Assembly: GCF_003402535.2 (NCBI RefSeq)
Contig: NZ_AP025170.1
Location: 2,356,001-2,420,000 of the forward strand
From: Cupriavidus sp. P-10
GTDB taxonomy: Bacteria; Pseudomonadota; Gammaproteobacteria; Burkholderiales; Burkholderiaceae
DNA length: 64,000 nucleotides
Reading direction: 5' to 3'
The position numbers were made by a program, and so were the translations under genes. Numbering within the stretch: the first letter of the stretch is position 1; each line of letters starts with the position of its first letter. Shown one piece after another: positions 41,707 to 51,353 of this stretch. The notes below the pieces were generated by a model. It was not told the DNA's origin. It ran no database searches and saw only the letters and a program-made list of their open reading frames with translations.

Positions 41707-42690
41707 GTGCCCGCCAACACCTCCACCGCAGCCACTACCCCCTCTCAACTTTTCTCCCCGGTCCACGCCCTGTTCCTGGTCGGATCGATGGCACTGGTCG
41801 GCAGCAATGTAGGGCTGGGCAAATCGATCATCGCTCATGTGCCGGTGCTGCTGTTCGCGCTGCTGCGCTTTGTCATCGCCATCGTCTGCCTGGCGCCGTG
41901 GTACCGGCCCGCGCGCATGCGCCAGGTGTCGCGCGCCGAATGGCTGAACCTGTTCCTGCAGGCGTTCTTCGGCACCTTCCTGTTCACGCTGCTGATGCTC
42001 AACGGCGTGCGGCTGACCAGCGCCATGGCCGCCGGGGTCATCACCAGCACCATCCCTGCCACGGTGGCGATCCTGTCCTGGCTGGTGCTGCGCGAACGGT
42101 TGTCGCGGCGCACCGTGGCCTCGGTGCTGCTGGCGGTGGCCGGCATCGCCGTGCTCAACATCGCCCGCGGCGATTCGCACGGCGCCGGCGAGAACAGCCA
42201 GGCCTGGCTGGGCAACCTGATGATCCTGGGCGCGGTGCTGTGCGAATCGATCTACGTGATCCTGTCGCGCCGCCTCACGCAGACGCTGGCCGCCATCGAG
42301 ATCTGCGCCTATACCCACCTGATCGGCGGCTTGCTGATGCTGCCGCTGGGGCTGGTGCCGCTGCTGACCTTCGACGCCTCCACGGTACCGGCGCAGACCT
42401 GGCTGATGCTGCTGTGGTACGCGCTGTCAGCCAGCGTGTTCTCGTTCTGGCTGTGGATGAAGGGCATCCGCCACGTGCCGGCGCAGTTGGCGGGCGTGTT
42501 CACCTCGGTGCTGCCGGTGGCCGCGGCCACCTACGGCATTGTCGTGCTGGGCGAGCAGCCGGGCTGGCCACACGGCGTGGCGCTGGGCTGCGTGCTGGCC
42601 GGGATCGTTCTTGCAAGCTGGCCGGGCCGGATTGCGCGCGGCGCCTGGCGCGGCAAGGCGGCCGGCGCGGACCCGGGCGCGGCGAACTGA
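41707..42690 (+). CDS. EamA/DMT-family transporter
   Basis: A 327-residue protein with ten predicted helices in two EamA repeats (FLVGSMALVGSNVGLGKSII ... IALNIARG-type and QAWLGNLMILGAVLCESIYV). Likely an inner-membrane exporter of small metabolites; substrate unknown. The frame opens earlier with a TTG at 41641; I prefer the GTG at 41707, which has GAGG nine bases upstream and avoids an Arg-rich leader. The gene lies 108 bases after the intron's 3' end, so its normal 5' leader may be interrupted by the intron. Confidence 0.8.
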   Translation: MPANTSTAATTPSQLFSPVHALFLVGSMALVGSNVGLGKSIIAHVPVLLFALLRFVIAIVCLAPWYRPARMRQVSRAEWLNLFLQAFFGTFLFTLLMLNGVRLTSAMAAGVITSTIPATVAILSWLVLRERLSRRTVASVLLAVAGIAVLNIARGDSHGAGENSQAWLGNLMILGAVLCESIYVILSRRLTQTLAAIEICAYTHLIGGLLMLPLGLVPLLTFDASTVPAQTWLMLLWYALSASVFSFWLWMKGIRHVPAQLAGVFTSVLPVAAATYGIVVLGEQPGWPHGVALGCVLAGIVLASWPGRIARGAWRGKAAGADPGAAN

Positions 42691-42813
42691 GCCCCTCGGG
42701 CGAGGACCGGTAGCCGCCCTCGGTTACGGTCGGTAACACAGTCCGGTCATCGGCGCTTGGTACAATCCACGCCGACTTTCAACCCGCCGCATTTTCCACT
42801 CTTCGCCCCGCCC

Positions 42814-43365
42814 ATGGCTTCCAATCCAATGACCAGGCCGCAGACCATGCGGCCGATCCCGAGCATTATCTTCGCGTCGCGCTGGCTGCAGTTGCCGCTT
42901 TACCTGGGCCTGATCGTCGCCCAGGGCGTCTATGTCTACCATTTCCTGGTCGAAGTCTGGCACCTGCTGGCGCATGTGACCGAGTTCGACGAGAACAAGA
43001 TCATGCTGGTGGTGCTGGGCCTGATCGACGTGGTGATGATCTCCAACCTGCTGATCATGGTGATCGTGGGCGGCTATGAGACCTTCGTCTCGCGGCTGGG
43101 CATCGACAACCACCCGGACGAGCCGGAATGGCTGGACCACGTCAACGCCGGCGTGCTCAAGGTCAAGCTGTCGATGGCGCTGATCGGCATTTCGTCGATC
43201 CACCTGCTCAAGACCTTTATCGACGCCGAGCAGCGTACCACCCACACCATCATGTGGCAGGTGGCGATTCACATTGCCTTCCTCGCCTCCGCGGTGGCAA
43301 TGGCCTGGGTAGACCGGATGGTGACGCACCCCGCCGGCGCCCATGCGAAGCCGGAAACACATTGA
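42814..43365 (+). CDS. UPF0114 (YqhA) family membrane protein
   Basis: A 183-residue protein with three or four helices: [60 protein letters not shown] and [16 protein letters not shown]. The pattern is diagnostic for UPF0114, whose function is unsettled. Other in-frame starts (42829 and later) are possible. A terminator follows 30 bases after the stop. Confidence 0.85.
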   Translation: MASNPMTRPQTMRPIPSIIFASRWLQLPLYLGLIVAQGVYVYHFLVEVWHLLAHVTEFDENKIMLVVLGLIDVVMISNLLIMVIVGGYETFVSRLGIDNHPDEPEWLDHVNAGVLKVKLSMALIGISSIHLLKTFIDAEQRTTHTIMWQVAIHIAFLASAVAMAWVDRMVTHPAGAHAKPETH

Positions 43366-43394
43366 AGCGAAGCTGAGCTTTTGCTTCACGCAGG

Positions 43395-43421
43395 ACCGCG
43401 GCCATGTGCCGCGGTTTTTTA
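43395..43421 (+). terminator. Terminator after the UPF0114 gene
   Basis: ACCGCGGC/GCCGCGGT stem with loop CATGT followed by six T. Confidence 0.88.
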
Positions 43422-43535
43422 TTTTGAGGCGCCAGCGCCTCATTGGAGCCTGTAGACGGATGTATGCAGCCGGGCAGACTGCCCCGGCTCGGTGTATGAT
43501 TTCGGGCTGTGTTTCACCGCTGCCCACCCCACAAA

Positions 43536-45059
43536 ATGACAGTCATCAAGCAAGAAGACCTCATCCAGAGCGTCGCCGACTCCCTGCAGTACATCAGCTA
43601 CTACCACCCGATGGACTACATCACCAGCCTGGGCCGCGCCTATGAGCTGGAGCAGAGCCCGGCGGCCAAGGACGCGATCGCGCAGATCCTGACCAACAGC
43701 CGCATGTGCGCGGAAGGCAAGCGCCCGATCTGCCAGGACACCGGCATCGTCACGGTCTTCGTCAAGGTGGGCATGGACGTGCGCTGGGACGGCGCAACCA
43801 TGGGCCTGACCGAGATGATCAACGAGGGCGTGCGCCGCGGTTACACGCACCCCGACAACGTGCTGCGTGCGTCGATCGTCAGCCCGCCCGAAGGCGGCCG
43901 CAAGAACACCAAGGACAACACGCCGGCCGTGATCCACTACGAAGTGGTGCCGGGCAACACCGTCGACATCCAGGTCGCGGCCAAGGGCGGCGGCTCGGAG
44001 AACAAGTCCAAGTTCGTGATGCTGAACCCGTCTGACTCGATCGTCGACTGGGTGCTCAAGACCGTGCCGACCATGGGCGCCGGCTGGTGCCCGCCGGGCA
44101 TGCTGGGCATCGGCATCGGCGGCACCGCCGAGAAGGCAATGGTGATGGCCAAGGAATCGCTGATGGAATCCATCGACATCCAGGACATCATCGCCCGCGG
44201 CCCGAAGGACTGGGTCGAGGAACTGCGCGTCGAGCTGTATGAGAAGGTCAACGCGCTGGGGATCGGCGCGCAGGGACTGGGCGGCCTGGCCACCGTGCTG
44301 GACGTCAAGATCATGGCCTGCCCGACGCACGCCGCGTCCAAGCCGGTCGCGATGATCCCCAACTGCGCCGCCACCCGCCACGTGCACTTCACGCTGGACG
44401 GCAGCGGCCCGGCCAGGCTGGAAGCGCCGGACCTGTCGCAATGGCCGGAGGTCGAGTGGGCACCGAACACCGAGACCTCCAAGCGCATCGACCTGAACAC
44501 GCTGACGCCGGAAGAAGTCGCCTCGTGGAAACCGGGCCAGACCCTGCTGCTCAACGGCAAGATGCTGACCGGCCGCGACGCCGCGCACAAGCGCATCGCC
44601 GACATGCTGGCCAAGGGCGAGAAGCTGCCGGTGGACTTCAAGAACCGCGTGATCTACTACGTCGGCCCGGTCGACCCGGTGCGCGACGAAGCCGTCGGCC
44701 CGGCCGGCCCCACCACCGCCACGCGCATGGACAAGTTCACCGAGATGATGCTGGCCGAAACCGGCCTGATCTCGATGATCGGCAAGGCCGAGCGCGGCCC
44801 GGTGGCGATCGAGGCGATCAAGAAGCACAAGTCGGCCTACCTGATGGCCGTCGGCGGCGCCGCCTACCTGGTGGCCAAGGCGATCAAGGAAGCCAAGGTG
44901 GTCGGCTTCGAAGACCTCGGCATGGAAGCCATCTACGAGTTCGACGTCAAGGACATGCCGGTGACGGTCGCCGTGGACAGCGAAGGCACGTCGGTGCACA
45001 AGACCGGCCCCGCCGAGTGGCAGGCCAAGATCGGCAAGATCCCGGTCGCCGCACTGTAA
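43536..45059 (+). CDS. fumA: Class I fumarate hydratase
   Basis: A 507-residue iron-sulfur fumarase converting fumarate to L-malate in the TCA cycle. Recognisable are RPICQDTGIVTVFVKVGM, KNTKDNTPAVIHYEVVPG, GLGGLATVLDVKI and the C-terminal beta domain (GPTTATRMDKFTEMMLAETG). The 4Fe-4S ligands should be the Cys in ICQDTG, ACPTHAA and PNCAATRH. An in-frame start at 43509 exists, but MTVIKQEDLIQS fits the family N-terminus. Own terminator follows. Confidence 0.93.
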   Translation: MTVIKQEDLIQSVADSLQYISYYHPMDYITSLGRAYELEQSPAAKDAIAQILTNSRMCAEGKRPICQDTGIVTVFVKVGMDVRWDGATMGLTEMINEGVRRGYTHPDNVLRASIVSPPEGGRKNTKDNTPAVIHYEVVPGNTVDIQVAAKGGGSENKSKFVMLNPSDSIVDWVLKTVPTMGAGWCPPGMLGIGIGGTAEKAMVMAKESLMESIDIQDIIARGPKDWVEELRVELYEKVNALGIGAQGLGGLATVLDVKIMACPTHAASKPVAMIPNCAATRHVHFTLDGSGPARLEAPDLSQWPEVEWAPNTETSKRIDLNTLTPEEVASWKPGQTLLLNGKMLTGRDAAHKRIADMLAKGEKLPVDFKNRVIYYVGPVDPVRDEAVGPAGPTTATRMDKFTEMMLAETGLISMIGKAERGPVAIEAIKKHKSAYLMAVGGAAYLVAKAIKEAKVVGFEDLGMEAIYEFDVKDMPVTVAVDSEGTSVHKTGPAEWQAKIGKIPVAAL

Positions 45060-45094
45060 GTCTGGCGAGGCGGTAGAATTTGCCGTCGCGCTCG

Positions 45095-45126
45095 AAAAAA
45101 GCCGGGTTCCGACCCGGCTTTTTTTC
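45095..45126 (+). terminator. Terminator of fumarase
   Basis: AAAAAAGCCGGGT/ACCCGGCTTTTTT with loop TCCG and a long T-run, 36 bases after the stop. Confidence 0.93.
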
Positions 45127-45158
45127 TGCCTTTCTATTCTGTTGTCTGCTGCAGCCCC

Positions 45159-45968
45159 GTGAACCCCTCCCCCATCGGCGTCTTCGATTCCGGCCTTGGC
45201 GGCCTGTCCGTTCTGCGCGAGATCCGCGCGCAGCTGCCGCATGAATCGCTGCTGTACCTGGCCGACTCCCGCTACGCGCCCTATGGCGAAAAACCCGAAC
45301 GCTTCGTGCAGGCCCGCACCCTGCAGGCGTGCGAATGGCTGATTGGCCAAGGCTGCAAGGCGCTGGTGATCGCCTGCAACACGGCCACGGGCCACGCGGT
45401 GGAACTGCTGCGCGAGAAGCTGGCGGTGCCGATCATCGGCGTCGAGCCGGGCCTCAAACCCGCCGCCGCGGCCAGCCGCAGCAAGGTGGTCGGCGTGCTG
45501 GCCACCGCCAATACCCTCAAGAGCAGCAAGTTCGCGCGCCTGCTGGCATCGATGGAAGGTGAAAGCCGTTTCCTGTGCGAGGCCGGGCTGGGCCTGGTAA
45601 CGCTGATCGAGCAAGGCGACATTGACGGCCCCGCGGTGCGGCAGCGGCTCGATGCCTACCTGACGCCGATGCTGGAAGCCGGCGCCGACACGCTGGTGCT
45701 GGGCTGCACCCACTACCCCTTCCTGGCCGGCACGATCCGCGACATGGTCGGCGACCGGCTGGCGCTGGTCGATACCGGCAGCGCCATCGCACGCCAGCTC
45801 GCGCGCAAGCTGGCCGAACACGGCCTGGCCGCCGCGCCCGATGCCGCGCCGCACGACCGGTTCGCTTCCACCAAGGATGCCGCGCACCTGCGCGCGATGG
45901 CCGCCACGCTGCTGCAGGTGGAGGCCAATGCGGAAACGGTGGTGATCGAGCCGGCGCCGGCCTGCTAG
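45159..45968 (+). CDS. murI: Glutamate racemase
   Basis: A 269-residue enzyme making D-glutamate for peptidoglycan. The two catalytic Cys lie in VIACNTATGHA and LGCTHYPFL, and FDSGLGGLSV is at the N-terminus. The start is GTG at 45159, directly before NPSPIGVFDSG. Monocistronic after the fumarase terminator and convergent with the AAA+ gene. Confidence 0.94.
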   Translation: MNPSPIGVFDSGLGGLSVLREIRAQLPHESLLYLADSRYAPYGEKPERFVQARTLQACEWLIGQGCKALVIACNTATGHAVELLREKLAVPIIGVEPGLKPAAAASRSKVVGVLATANTLKSSKFARLLASMEGESRFLCEAGLGLVTLIEQGDIDGPAVRQRLDAYLTPMLEAGADTLVLGCTHYPFLAGTIRDMVGDRLALVDTGSAIARQLARKLAEHGLAAAPDAAPHDRFASTKDAAHLRAMAATLLQVEANAETVVIEPAPAC

Positions 45969-45990
45969 CCGGCGCCTGCCCTAATCCAGC

Positions 45991-48291
45991 TTATTGCAGG
46001 AAGCCCAGCGGCCGGTGCTGCCGCACTTCCGGCTTGATGGCGTGTTCCTGGCGCAGCTGCGCCAGGAACTCATCCGGCGTCAGCGCCTCGCCCAGCAGCA
46101 CGCACTGGCGCTTGACGGTGGCGAAGTCGCCCGGCGTCAGGCAATCCATTGCCTCCAGCTCGCGCCGCATGGCATCGCTCAGCAAGGTTGCGTCGGCGCC
46201 CAGCGCTTCGTCGACGAACATCGCGGCCCGTTGCTCCGGCTTCAGTGCCAGGAAGCGGATCTTGAACGAGAAGCGCCGCAGCGCGGCCTCGTCGATGCGG
46301 TCGAACAGGTTGGTGGTGCAGATGAAGATGCCGTTGAAACGCTCCATGCCTTGCAGCATCTCGTTGACCTCGGAGATCTCGTAGTTGCGCACTGCCTGCT
46401 GGCGGCTCTGCATGAAGCTGTCTGCCTCGTCCAGCAACAGCACCGCCCCGTCTTCCTCGGCGCGCGCGAACATGGCCGCGATCTGCTGCTCGGTCTCGCC
46501 CACGTACTTGCTCATCAGGTCCGAGGCACGCCGGATCATCAGCGGCAGGTCCAGCTCGGCGGCGATATGCTCGGCCAGCGCGGTCTTGCCGGTGCCTGGC
46601 GGACCGTAGAAGCACAGCGTGCCGCGCTGGCGCACGCGCAGTGCATCGACGATCTTGGCAACGTCGTAGCGGGTCTCCAGGTGCAGGTTTTCCAGCCGGT
46701 AATGCGTGACCACCGGCCGTGCCTCGGCCTCGGGACGCAGGCCCATCGCGCGGTCGGCATGCTCCAGCTGCCGCAGGATCAGCGCCTCGACCGGCTCCTG
46801 CACGTCGGGCCGTGCCAGCTCGACAAAACGCGCCGCCGATTGCACCTGCGCCGGCGTCAACGTCTTGCGCGCGGCCAGGCCGCTGATGAAGGCGTCGCTG
46901 ACATCCAGCCCGCCCAGGTGCTTGCGGATAATGTTCTCGCGCACCAGCGGCGGCGGGATCTTCAGCTCCAGGTGGAACTGGAAGCGACGCAGGTAGGCCG
47001 GGTCGATCTGCCGGATCGAATTCGAGATCCAGATCACCGGCACCGGGTTCTGCTCGAGCGTCTGGTTGACCCACGCCTTGCCGTTGACCGACGCGCGCGT
47101 ATCTTCCTGGCCGAACAGGCTCATCAGCTCGCGCGCGCTGCCCGGGAAAACGTCTTCCACTTCGTCGAACAGCAGCGCGGTATGTGCGCGGCCGCGCAGG
47201 AAGGCCTGCGAGACCTGCAGCGACCGGTAGCGGTCCTTGCCCGACAGGCTGTTGCCGTCGCGGTCCAGGCAATCCACCTCGTACAGCTCGCAGCCGGCTT
47301 CGCGCGCCAGCAGGCGCGCGAATTCGGTCTTGCCGGTGCCTGGCGGGCCGTAGATCAGCACGTTGACGCCGCTGGCGTGCTGGCGCGTGGCATTGGCCAG
47401 CAGCGCGCATAGGTAGCGGGCATCGGTCTCGACGTGCGGGTAGTCGGCGACAGTCAGCGTGGGCGGCGCTGCCGGGCGGGTGAACACCGCCATCATCTCG
47501 GCTTCGTTGGCGTAATTGCCCAGCAGTACGTGCAGCAGGCGGTCGGACAGGCGCATCAGGTCGCCCAGGTCGGTCACGCTGTTCTCGGGCAGCGGCTGCT
47601 CGATCAGGTTCAGCGTTTCCAGCCGCGAGCCCGGGCGCAGCGACGCCGCCACGTCAGCGGCGCCGGCGCCGGTCAGGCCGGCCAGGATCTGGAAGGCTTC
47701 CTGGCTGTGCGCCACCTTGCAATCGACCATCACCGCGCGCAGGTCGCGCTTGTACTTGGCCAGCGCAGCATACAGCAGCAGCTTGCGCTCGTGGTCGGGC
47801 AGGTCCAGCACGCGGCTCAGCATGTCGATATTGCGCACCAGCAGCACGCGCTCGCTGTCCAGCCGCTGCGCAATGGCGGCGGCCGAGGCGTCGAACACGG
47901 CAAACATGTCCTTGGCGTGGTGCTTGACGTACTCGTCGAGGTAATAGAACAGCGCGCTTTCGTCGAAGGCGCTGTTCCACTGGCCGTGGCGGTCGAGGAA
48001 TTCCTCAGGCGTCAGCCGCGCCGCGCCCTTCCACGCGGGCATGTCGGCGCAGCGGGCGGCCAGGAAGCGCTGCACGCGCAGCACCACCCCATAGGGCCAC
48101 ACCATTTCCTGCGCGCTGACAGTCAGCACGTCATTGATATTGCTGCGCAGGTTGAAGCGCGGCCCCAATGCGCACACCACGCGCAAGGCAAACTGCGCGC
48201 ACATCCAGTCCAGCGCGGAGCTGGACGACGTCCCGGGCATGGAGCGCAGGAGCGTCAATCGGTCATCTTCAGCGGAACGTGTGAAGTCCAT
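45991..48291 (-). CDS. Double-AAA+ ATPase of unknown function
   Basis: A 766-residue protein: about 300 residues of helical N-domain with no family I recognise, then AAA+ module 1 (Walker A YGPPGTGKT at 314-322, Walker B LLFDEVEDV) and module 2 (Walker A at 563-570, pore-type SKYVGETEQQI, Walker B LLLDEADSF, arginine-finger region RRFSFKIRF). Both ATP sites look intact, with RRF pairs in each. The second module resembles Cdc48/SpoVK-type remodelling ATPases. No protease domain or partner gene is adjacent. The ATG at 48291 is preferred; in-frame upstream sequence is Arg/Gly-rich and lacks support. Confidence 0.8.
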   Translation of the reverse strand: MDFTRSAEDDRLTLLRSMPGTSSSSALDWMCAQFALRVVCALGPRFNLRSNINDVLTVSAQEMVWPYGVVLRVQRFLAARCADMPAWKGAARLTPEEFLDRHGQWNSAFDESALFYYLDEYVKHHAKDMFAVFDASAAAIAQRLDSERVLLVRNIDMLSRVLDLPDHERKLLLYAALAKYKRDLRAVMVDCKVAHSQEAFQILAGLTGAGAADVAASLRPGSRLETLNLIEQPLPENSVTDLGDLMRLSDRLLHVLLGNYANEAEMMAVFTRPAAPPTLTVADYPHVETDARYLCALLANATRQHASGVNVLIYGPPGTGKTEFARLLAREAGCELYEVDCLDRDGNSLSGKDRYRSLQVSQAFLRGRAHTALLFDEVEDVFPGSARELMSLFGQEDTRASVNGKAWVNQTLEQNPVPVIWISNSIRQIDPAYLRRFQFHLELKIPPPLVRENIIRKHLGGLDVSDAFISGLAARKTLTPAQVQSAARFVELARPDVQEPVEALILRQLEHADRAMGLRPEAEARPVVTHYRLENLHLETRYDVAKIVDALRVRQRGTLCFYGPPGTGKTALAEHIAAELDLPLMIRRASDLMSKYVGETEQQIAAMFARAEEDGAVLLLDEADSFMQSRQQAVRNYEISEVNEMLQGMERFNGIFICTTNLFDRIDEAALRRFSFKIRFLALKPEQRAAMFVDEALGADATLLSDAMRRELEAMDCLTPGDFATVKRQCVLLGEALTPDEFLAQLRQEHAIKPEVRQHRPLGFLQ

Positions 48292-48561
48292 GGACGGTTC
48301 CCCGAGCTCGCCGTGGCGGGGCCGACCGACCGGCGCACCGCCTCGTCTGCAGTTTCTTCCTATGCTAGCGCGCTTTGCCCCCCTCCGCGCGGGGGTTGGC
48401 AAACCGGCTACCAGCGATTGTGGCCTGTGCCACCGAAGCCTACGGATCCTTGCGGGCGCGCAAACCCGCGCAAGATAGCGCTAACCGCTCCACAATGCTG
48501 CCTGGATTTGGCGGTATAACTTGCCCGGACGGAAAATTCCAGTTGCGGCGCACAAATCACA

Positions 48562-48580
48562 ACAAATAAGAATCATTATC
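48562..48580. promoter_or_regulatory. Fur-like box upstream of the tonB region
   Basis: The right half AATCATTATC matches the Fur consensus completely; the left half is degenerate, about 14 of 19 overall. TATACT four bases downstream (48584-48589) could be the -10 of the promoter it blocks. Confidence 0.65.
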
Positions 48581-48653
48581 GTTTATACTAGCCAGCTAAC
48601 ACGCTGCCCCAGAGTGGCGCTCCCACGGCAACCCAGTTGAAGGAGCGTTTATC

Positions 48654-48719
48654 ATGGAATTGCTGCTTAGCCTGCTGGTCGGTTGCGGCATCTCGCTGAT
48701 CCTGTTCTACCGCAAGTGA
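48654..48719 (+). CDS. 21-residue membrane peptide upstream of tonB
   Basis: ATG with GAAGGAG nine bases upstream encodes MELLLSLLVGCGISLILFYR plus Lys: a single hydrophobic helix with one Cys and a basic end. It lies between the Fur-like box and tonB, so it is probably iron-regulated. It could be a real small membrane protein or a leader peptide. No family recognised. Confidence 0.5.
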   Translation: MELLLSLLVGCGISLILFYRK

Positions 48720-48804
48720 CGGCGCGCAGGTGCTGTTGCTTGTGCCGCTGCTTGTACCGAGCCAGGCCGTTTGGCGCCTGCCGGCAGACTTTTGTTGTTG
48801 ACAC

Positions 48805-49461
48805 ATGTTCGATCAACGCTTCTTCAAGATTACGCTCGCCGTCCTGCTGTTCCACGCGGGCCTGCTCTACCTGATCCAGAGCGGCCTGGGCCGCAAGCTG
48901 ACCGAGGCGGTGATCGCCCCCGAGATCATCGCGCGCATCATCCCGCTCGAACCGCCCAAGCAAGAAGCTCCGCCCGAGCCACCCAAACCCAAGCCCAAGC
49001 AGGAAACACCGCCGAAGCAGGTCAAGGTGACCACGCCCAAGCCGACGCCGCCGCAGCCCAAGCCCACGCCGCAACCTGTAGCCAACCTGCCGCCGACGCC
49101 GAACGCGCCGGAAGCGCCGTCCGCACCGCCGGCTCCACCGGCACCGGCTGAACCGGCACCGGCACCGCTTTCCGCCGCGCCGCGCGCCGTCGGCATCGGC
49201 GAAATCCAGTGCACGCCGCCGCAACCGAAGTATCCTTCTCAATCACGCCGCATGGGCGAGACCGGCAAGGCCGTGGTGCGCCTGACCACCGATGAAGGCG
49301 GCAAGGTCATCAAGACCGCCGTGGTGTCGTCGAGCGGCTCGTCGCGCCTGGACCAGGCCGCGGTGGAAGCCGTGCAGGCCATGCGCTGCAAGCCTTACAT
49401 GGACAACGGCCGTGCCGTCGCCGTCACGGCGCAGCAGCCGATCGGCTTCGAACTGAACTGA
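48805..49461 (+). CDS. tonB: TonB energy-transducing protein
   Basis: A 218-residue periplasm-spanning protein: N-terminal anchor (KITLAVLLFHAGLLYLIQ), a rigid Pro/Lys/Glu segment (about 48-125, PPKPKPKQETPPKQVKV) and the C-terminal TonB domain (KYPSQSRRMGETGKAVVRLT, AVEAVQAMRCKPYMDNG). It couples proton motive force to outer-membrane siderophore and haem receptors together with the ExbB and ExbD proteins encoded next. Confidence 0.92.
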   Translation: MFDQRFFKITLAVLLFHAGLLYLIQSGLGRKLTEAVIAPEIIARIIPLEPPKQEAPPEPPKPKPKQETPPKQVKVTTPKPTPPQPKPTPQPVANLPPTPNAPEAPSAPPAPPAPAEPAPAPLSAAPRAVGIGEIQCTPPQPKYPSQSRRMGETGKAVVRLTTDEGGKVIKTAVVSSSGSSRLDQAAVEAVQAMRCKPYMDNGRAVAVTAQQPIGFELN

Positions 49462-49548
49462 TTGCCGATCCGCTGCGCGCCATCCGGCTACCCGATTTCC
49501 GATCATCTGATCTGACCTAAACCAAGCGAACTCACCAGGAACCAACCC

Positions 49549-50277
49549 ATGCAGGACCTCGGACTCTCCCACCTCTGGACGCAAGGCGACTTCGTCATGC
49601 GTGCGACCGCCATCATTCTGCTGATCATGTCGCTCGCCTCCTGGATCGTCATCTTCACCAAGGCCTGGGATCTGGTGCGCCTGAAGAAAATGGCGCAAGG
49701 CGCGGAAAAGCGCTTCTGGCACTCGGACGACTTCGACCACGCGCTGGAAACCCTGGGCGCCAATGATGCCAACCCGTTCCGCACGCTGGCCATCGCCGGC
49801 AAGGAAGCCGCCCAGCACCACCGCGCCAGCCAGCCGCAACTGCACGACGTGATGGATATCTCCGACTGGCTGACCCGCTCGCTCAAGAGCTCGATCGACG
49901 AGGCGGTGGCACGCATGCAGTCGGGCCTGGCGGTGCTGGCTTCGGTGGGTTCGACCGCGCCGTTCGTCGGCCTGTTCGGCACCGTGTGGGGTATCTATCA
50001 CGCGCTGATCGGTATCGGCGCCTCGGGCGTGCCGACCATCGACAAGGTCGCCGGCCCGGTGGGCGAGGCCCTGATCATGACCGCCTTCGGCCTGGCCGTG
50101 GCGATTCCGGCGGTGCTGGGCTATAACGCATTGACGCGAGGCAACAAGGCAGTGATCTCCAAGCTCAACCGCTTCGCCCACGACCTGCACGCCTACTTCG
50201 TGACCGGCGCCCGCGTGCGCCCCACCGGTGCCCGCACTGACGACGGCACCGTGCGCCTGGCCGCGGCCCAGCGCTAA
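49549..50277 (+). CDS. exbB: Biopolymer transport protein ExbB
   Basis: A 242-residue MotA/TolQ/ExbB proton-channel protein with three helices; the conserved segments are LASVGSTAPFVGLFGTVWGI and GPVGEALIMTAFGLAVAIPA. It forms the pentameric stator around ExbD. CAGGAACC precedes the ATG. Confidence 0.93.
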   Translation: MQDLGLSHLWTQGDFVMRATAIILLIMSLASWIVIFTKAWDLVRLKKMAQGAEKRFWHSDDFDHALETLGANDANPFRTLAIAGKEAAQHHRASQPQLHDVMDISDWLTRSLKSSIDEAVARMQSGLAVLASVGSTAPFVGLFGTVWGIYHALIGIGASGVPTIDKVAGPVGEALIMTAFGLAVAIPAVLGYNALTRGNKAVISKLNRFAHDLHAYFVTGARVRPTGARTDDGTVRLAAAQR

Positions 50278-50298
50278 TCCGCAAGCAAGGAAGTCATC

Positions 50299-50712
<414 letters not shown>

Positions 50713-50744
50713 GGCGCGCGCCGGCTGGCGCTCCGCGCAACAGG

Positions 50745-50774
50745 AAGGGCATCCCGTGGGATGCCCTTTTTTTG
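50745..50774 (+). terminator. Terminator of the tonB-exbBD operon
   Basis: AAGGGCATCCC/GGGATGCCCTT stem with two-base tip and seven T. Confidence 0.92.
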
Positions 50775-50850
50775 TTTACCGGACCCGGGCCCGGATGCAA
50801 ATGCCAGGGGGCGGCTCGCCGTTTGTCGAATCTTTGATCTGGACTATTGT

Positions 50851-50869
50851 AATGATAACAATTCTCATT
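50851..50869. promoter_or_regulatory. Fur-like box upstream of hemP
   Basis: AATGATAACAATTCTCATT is a near-perfect inverted repeat of the Fur half-site, located about 95 bases before the hemP start. Confidence 0.75.
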
Positions 50870-50961
50870 TAAGATTATTCCATCGACCGCGCCATCGGTG
50901 GCGCACCCCTGATGCCTTTTTCCTGCGCGCCCAGAGCGCCAGGCAGAACCGGAGCCAGATG

Positions 50962-51291
50962 ATGAGCACTCTTTCCCTGCCGCTGTCGCAACCGCGTGAA
51001 GTCACCCGCCGCCGCCTGTCGCTGCGCCGAGTCGAGGTGGCCCAGCCGCGCCGCGAGACGCCAGCCACGAAGGCAGCCCCGTCGACGATCGCGTCCATGA
51101 AATCGGCCGTGGCCGCCCTGCCCGCACGCCTGGAAGCTCTGGTCCGCGACAGCCTGTCCTCGGCCCCCGCCGGCGAACCGGTCGCGCTGGACGCGATCAT
51201 GCGAGGCAACAGCACGCTGCCGATCCTGCACAACGGCGAGGTCTACACGCTGCGGGTGACGCGCTACGGCAAGCTGATCCTGACCAAATGA
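50962..51291 (+). CDS. hemP: Haem-uptake protein HemP
   Basis: A 109-residue protein whose last ~45 residues are the HemP/HmuP domain (LPILHNGEVYTLRVTRYGKL ending ILTK). In Burkholderia and Bradyrhizobium this family activates haem-receptor genes. The N-terminal half (residues 1-65) is Arg/Ala/Pro-rich and not conserved. Two adjacent ATGs (50959, 50962) sit 4 and 7 bases after GGAG; I chose the second. A Fur-like box lies upstream. No haem receptor gene is in the window. Confidence 0.88.
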   Translation: MSTLSLPLSQPREVTRRRLSLRRVEVAQPRRETPATKAAPSTIASMKSAVAALPARLEALVRDSLSSAPAGEPVALDAIMRGNSTLPILHNGEVYTLRVTRYGKLILTK

Positions 51292-51353
51292 CGCGTCCCG
51301 GCGGCAAGGCCGACGCGCTGAAGCCAAGGGAGCGGTTTGAGGACGATTTGAAA

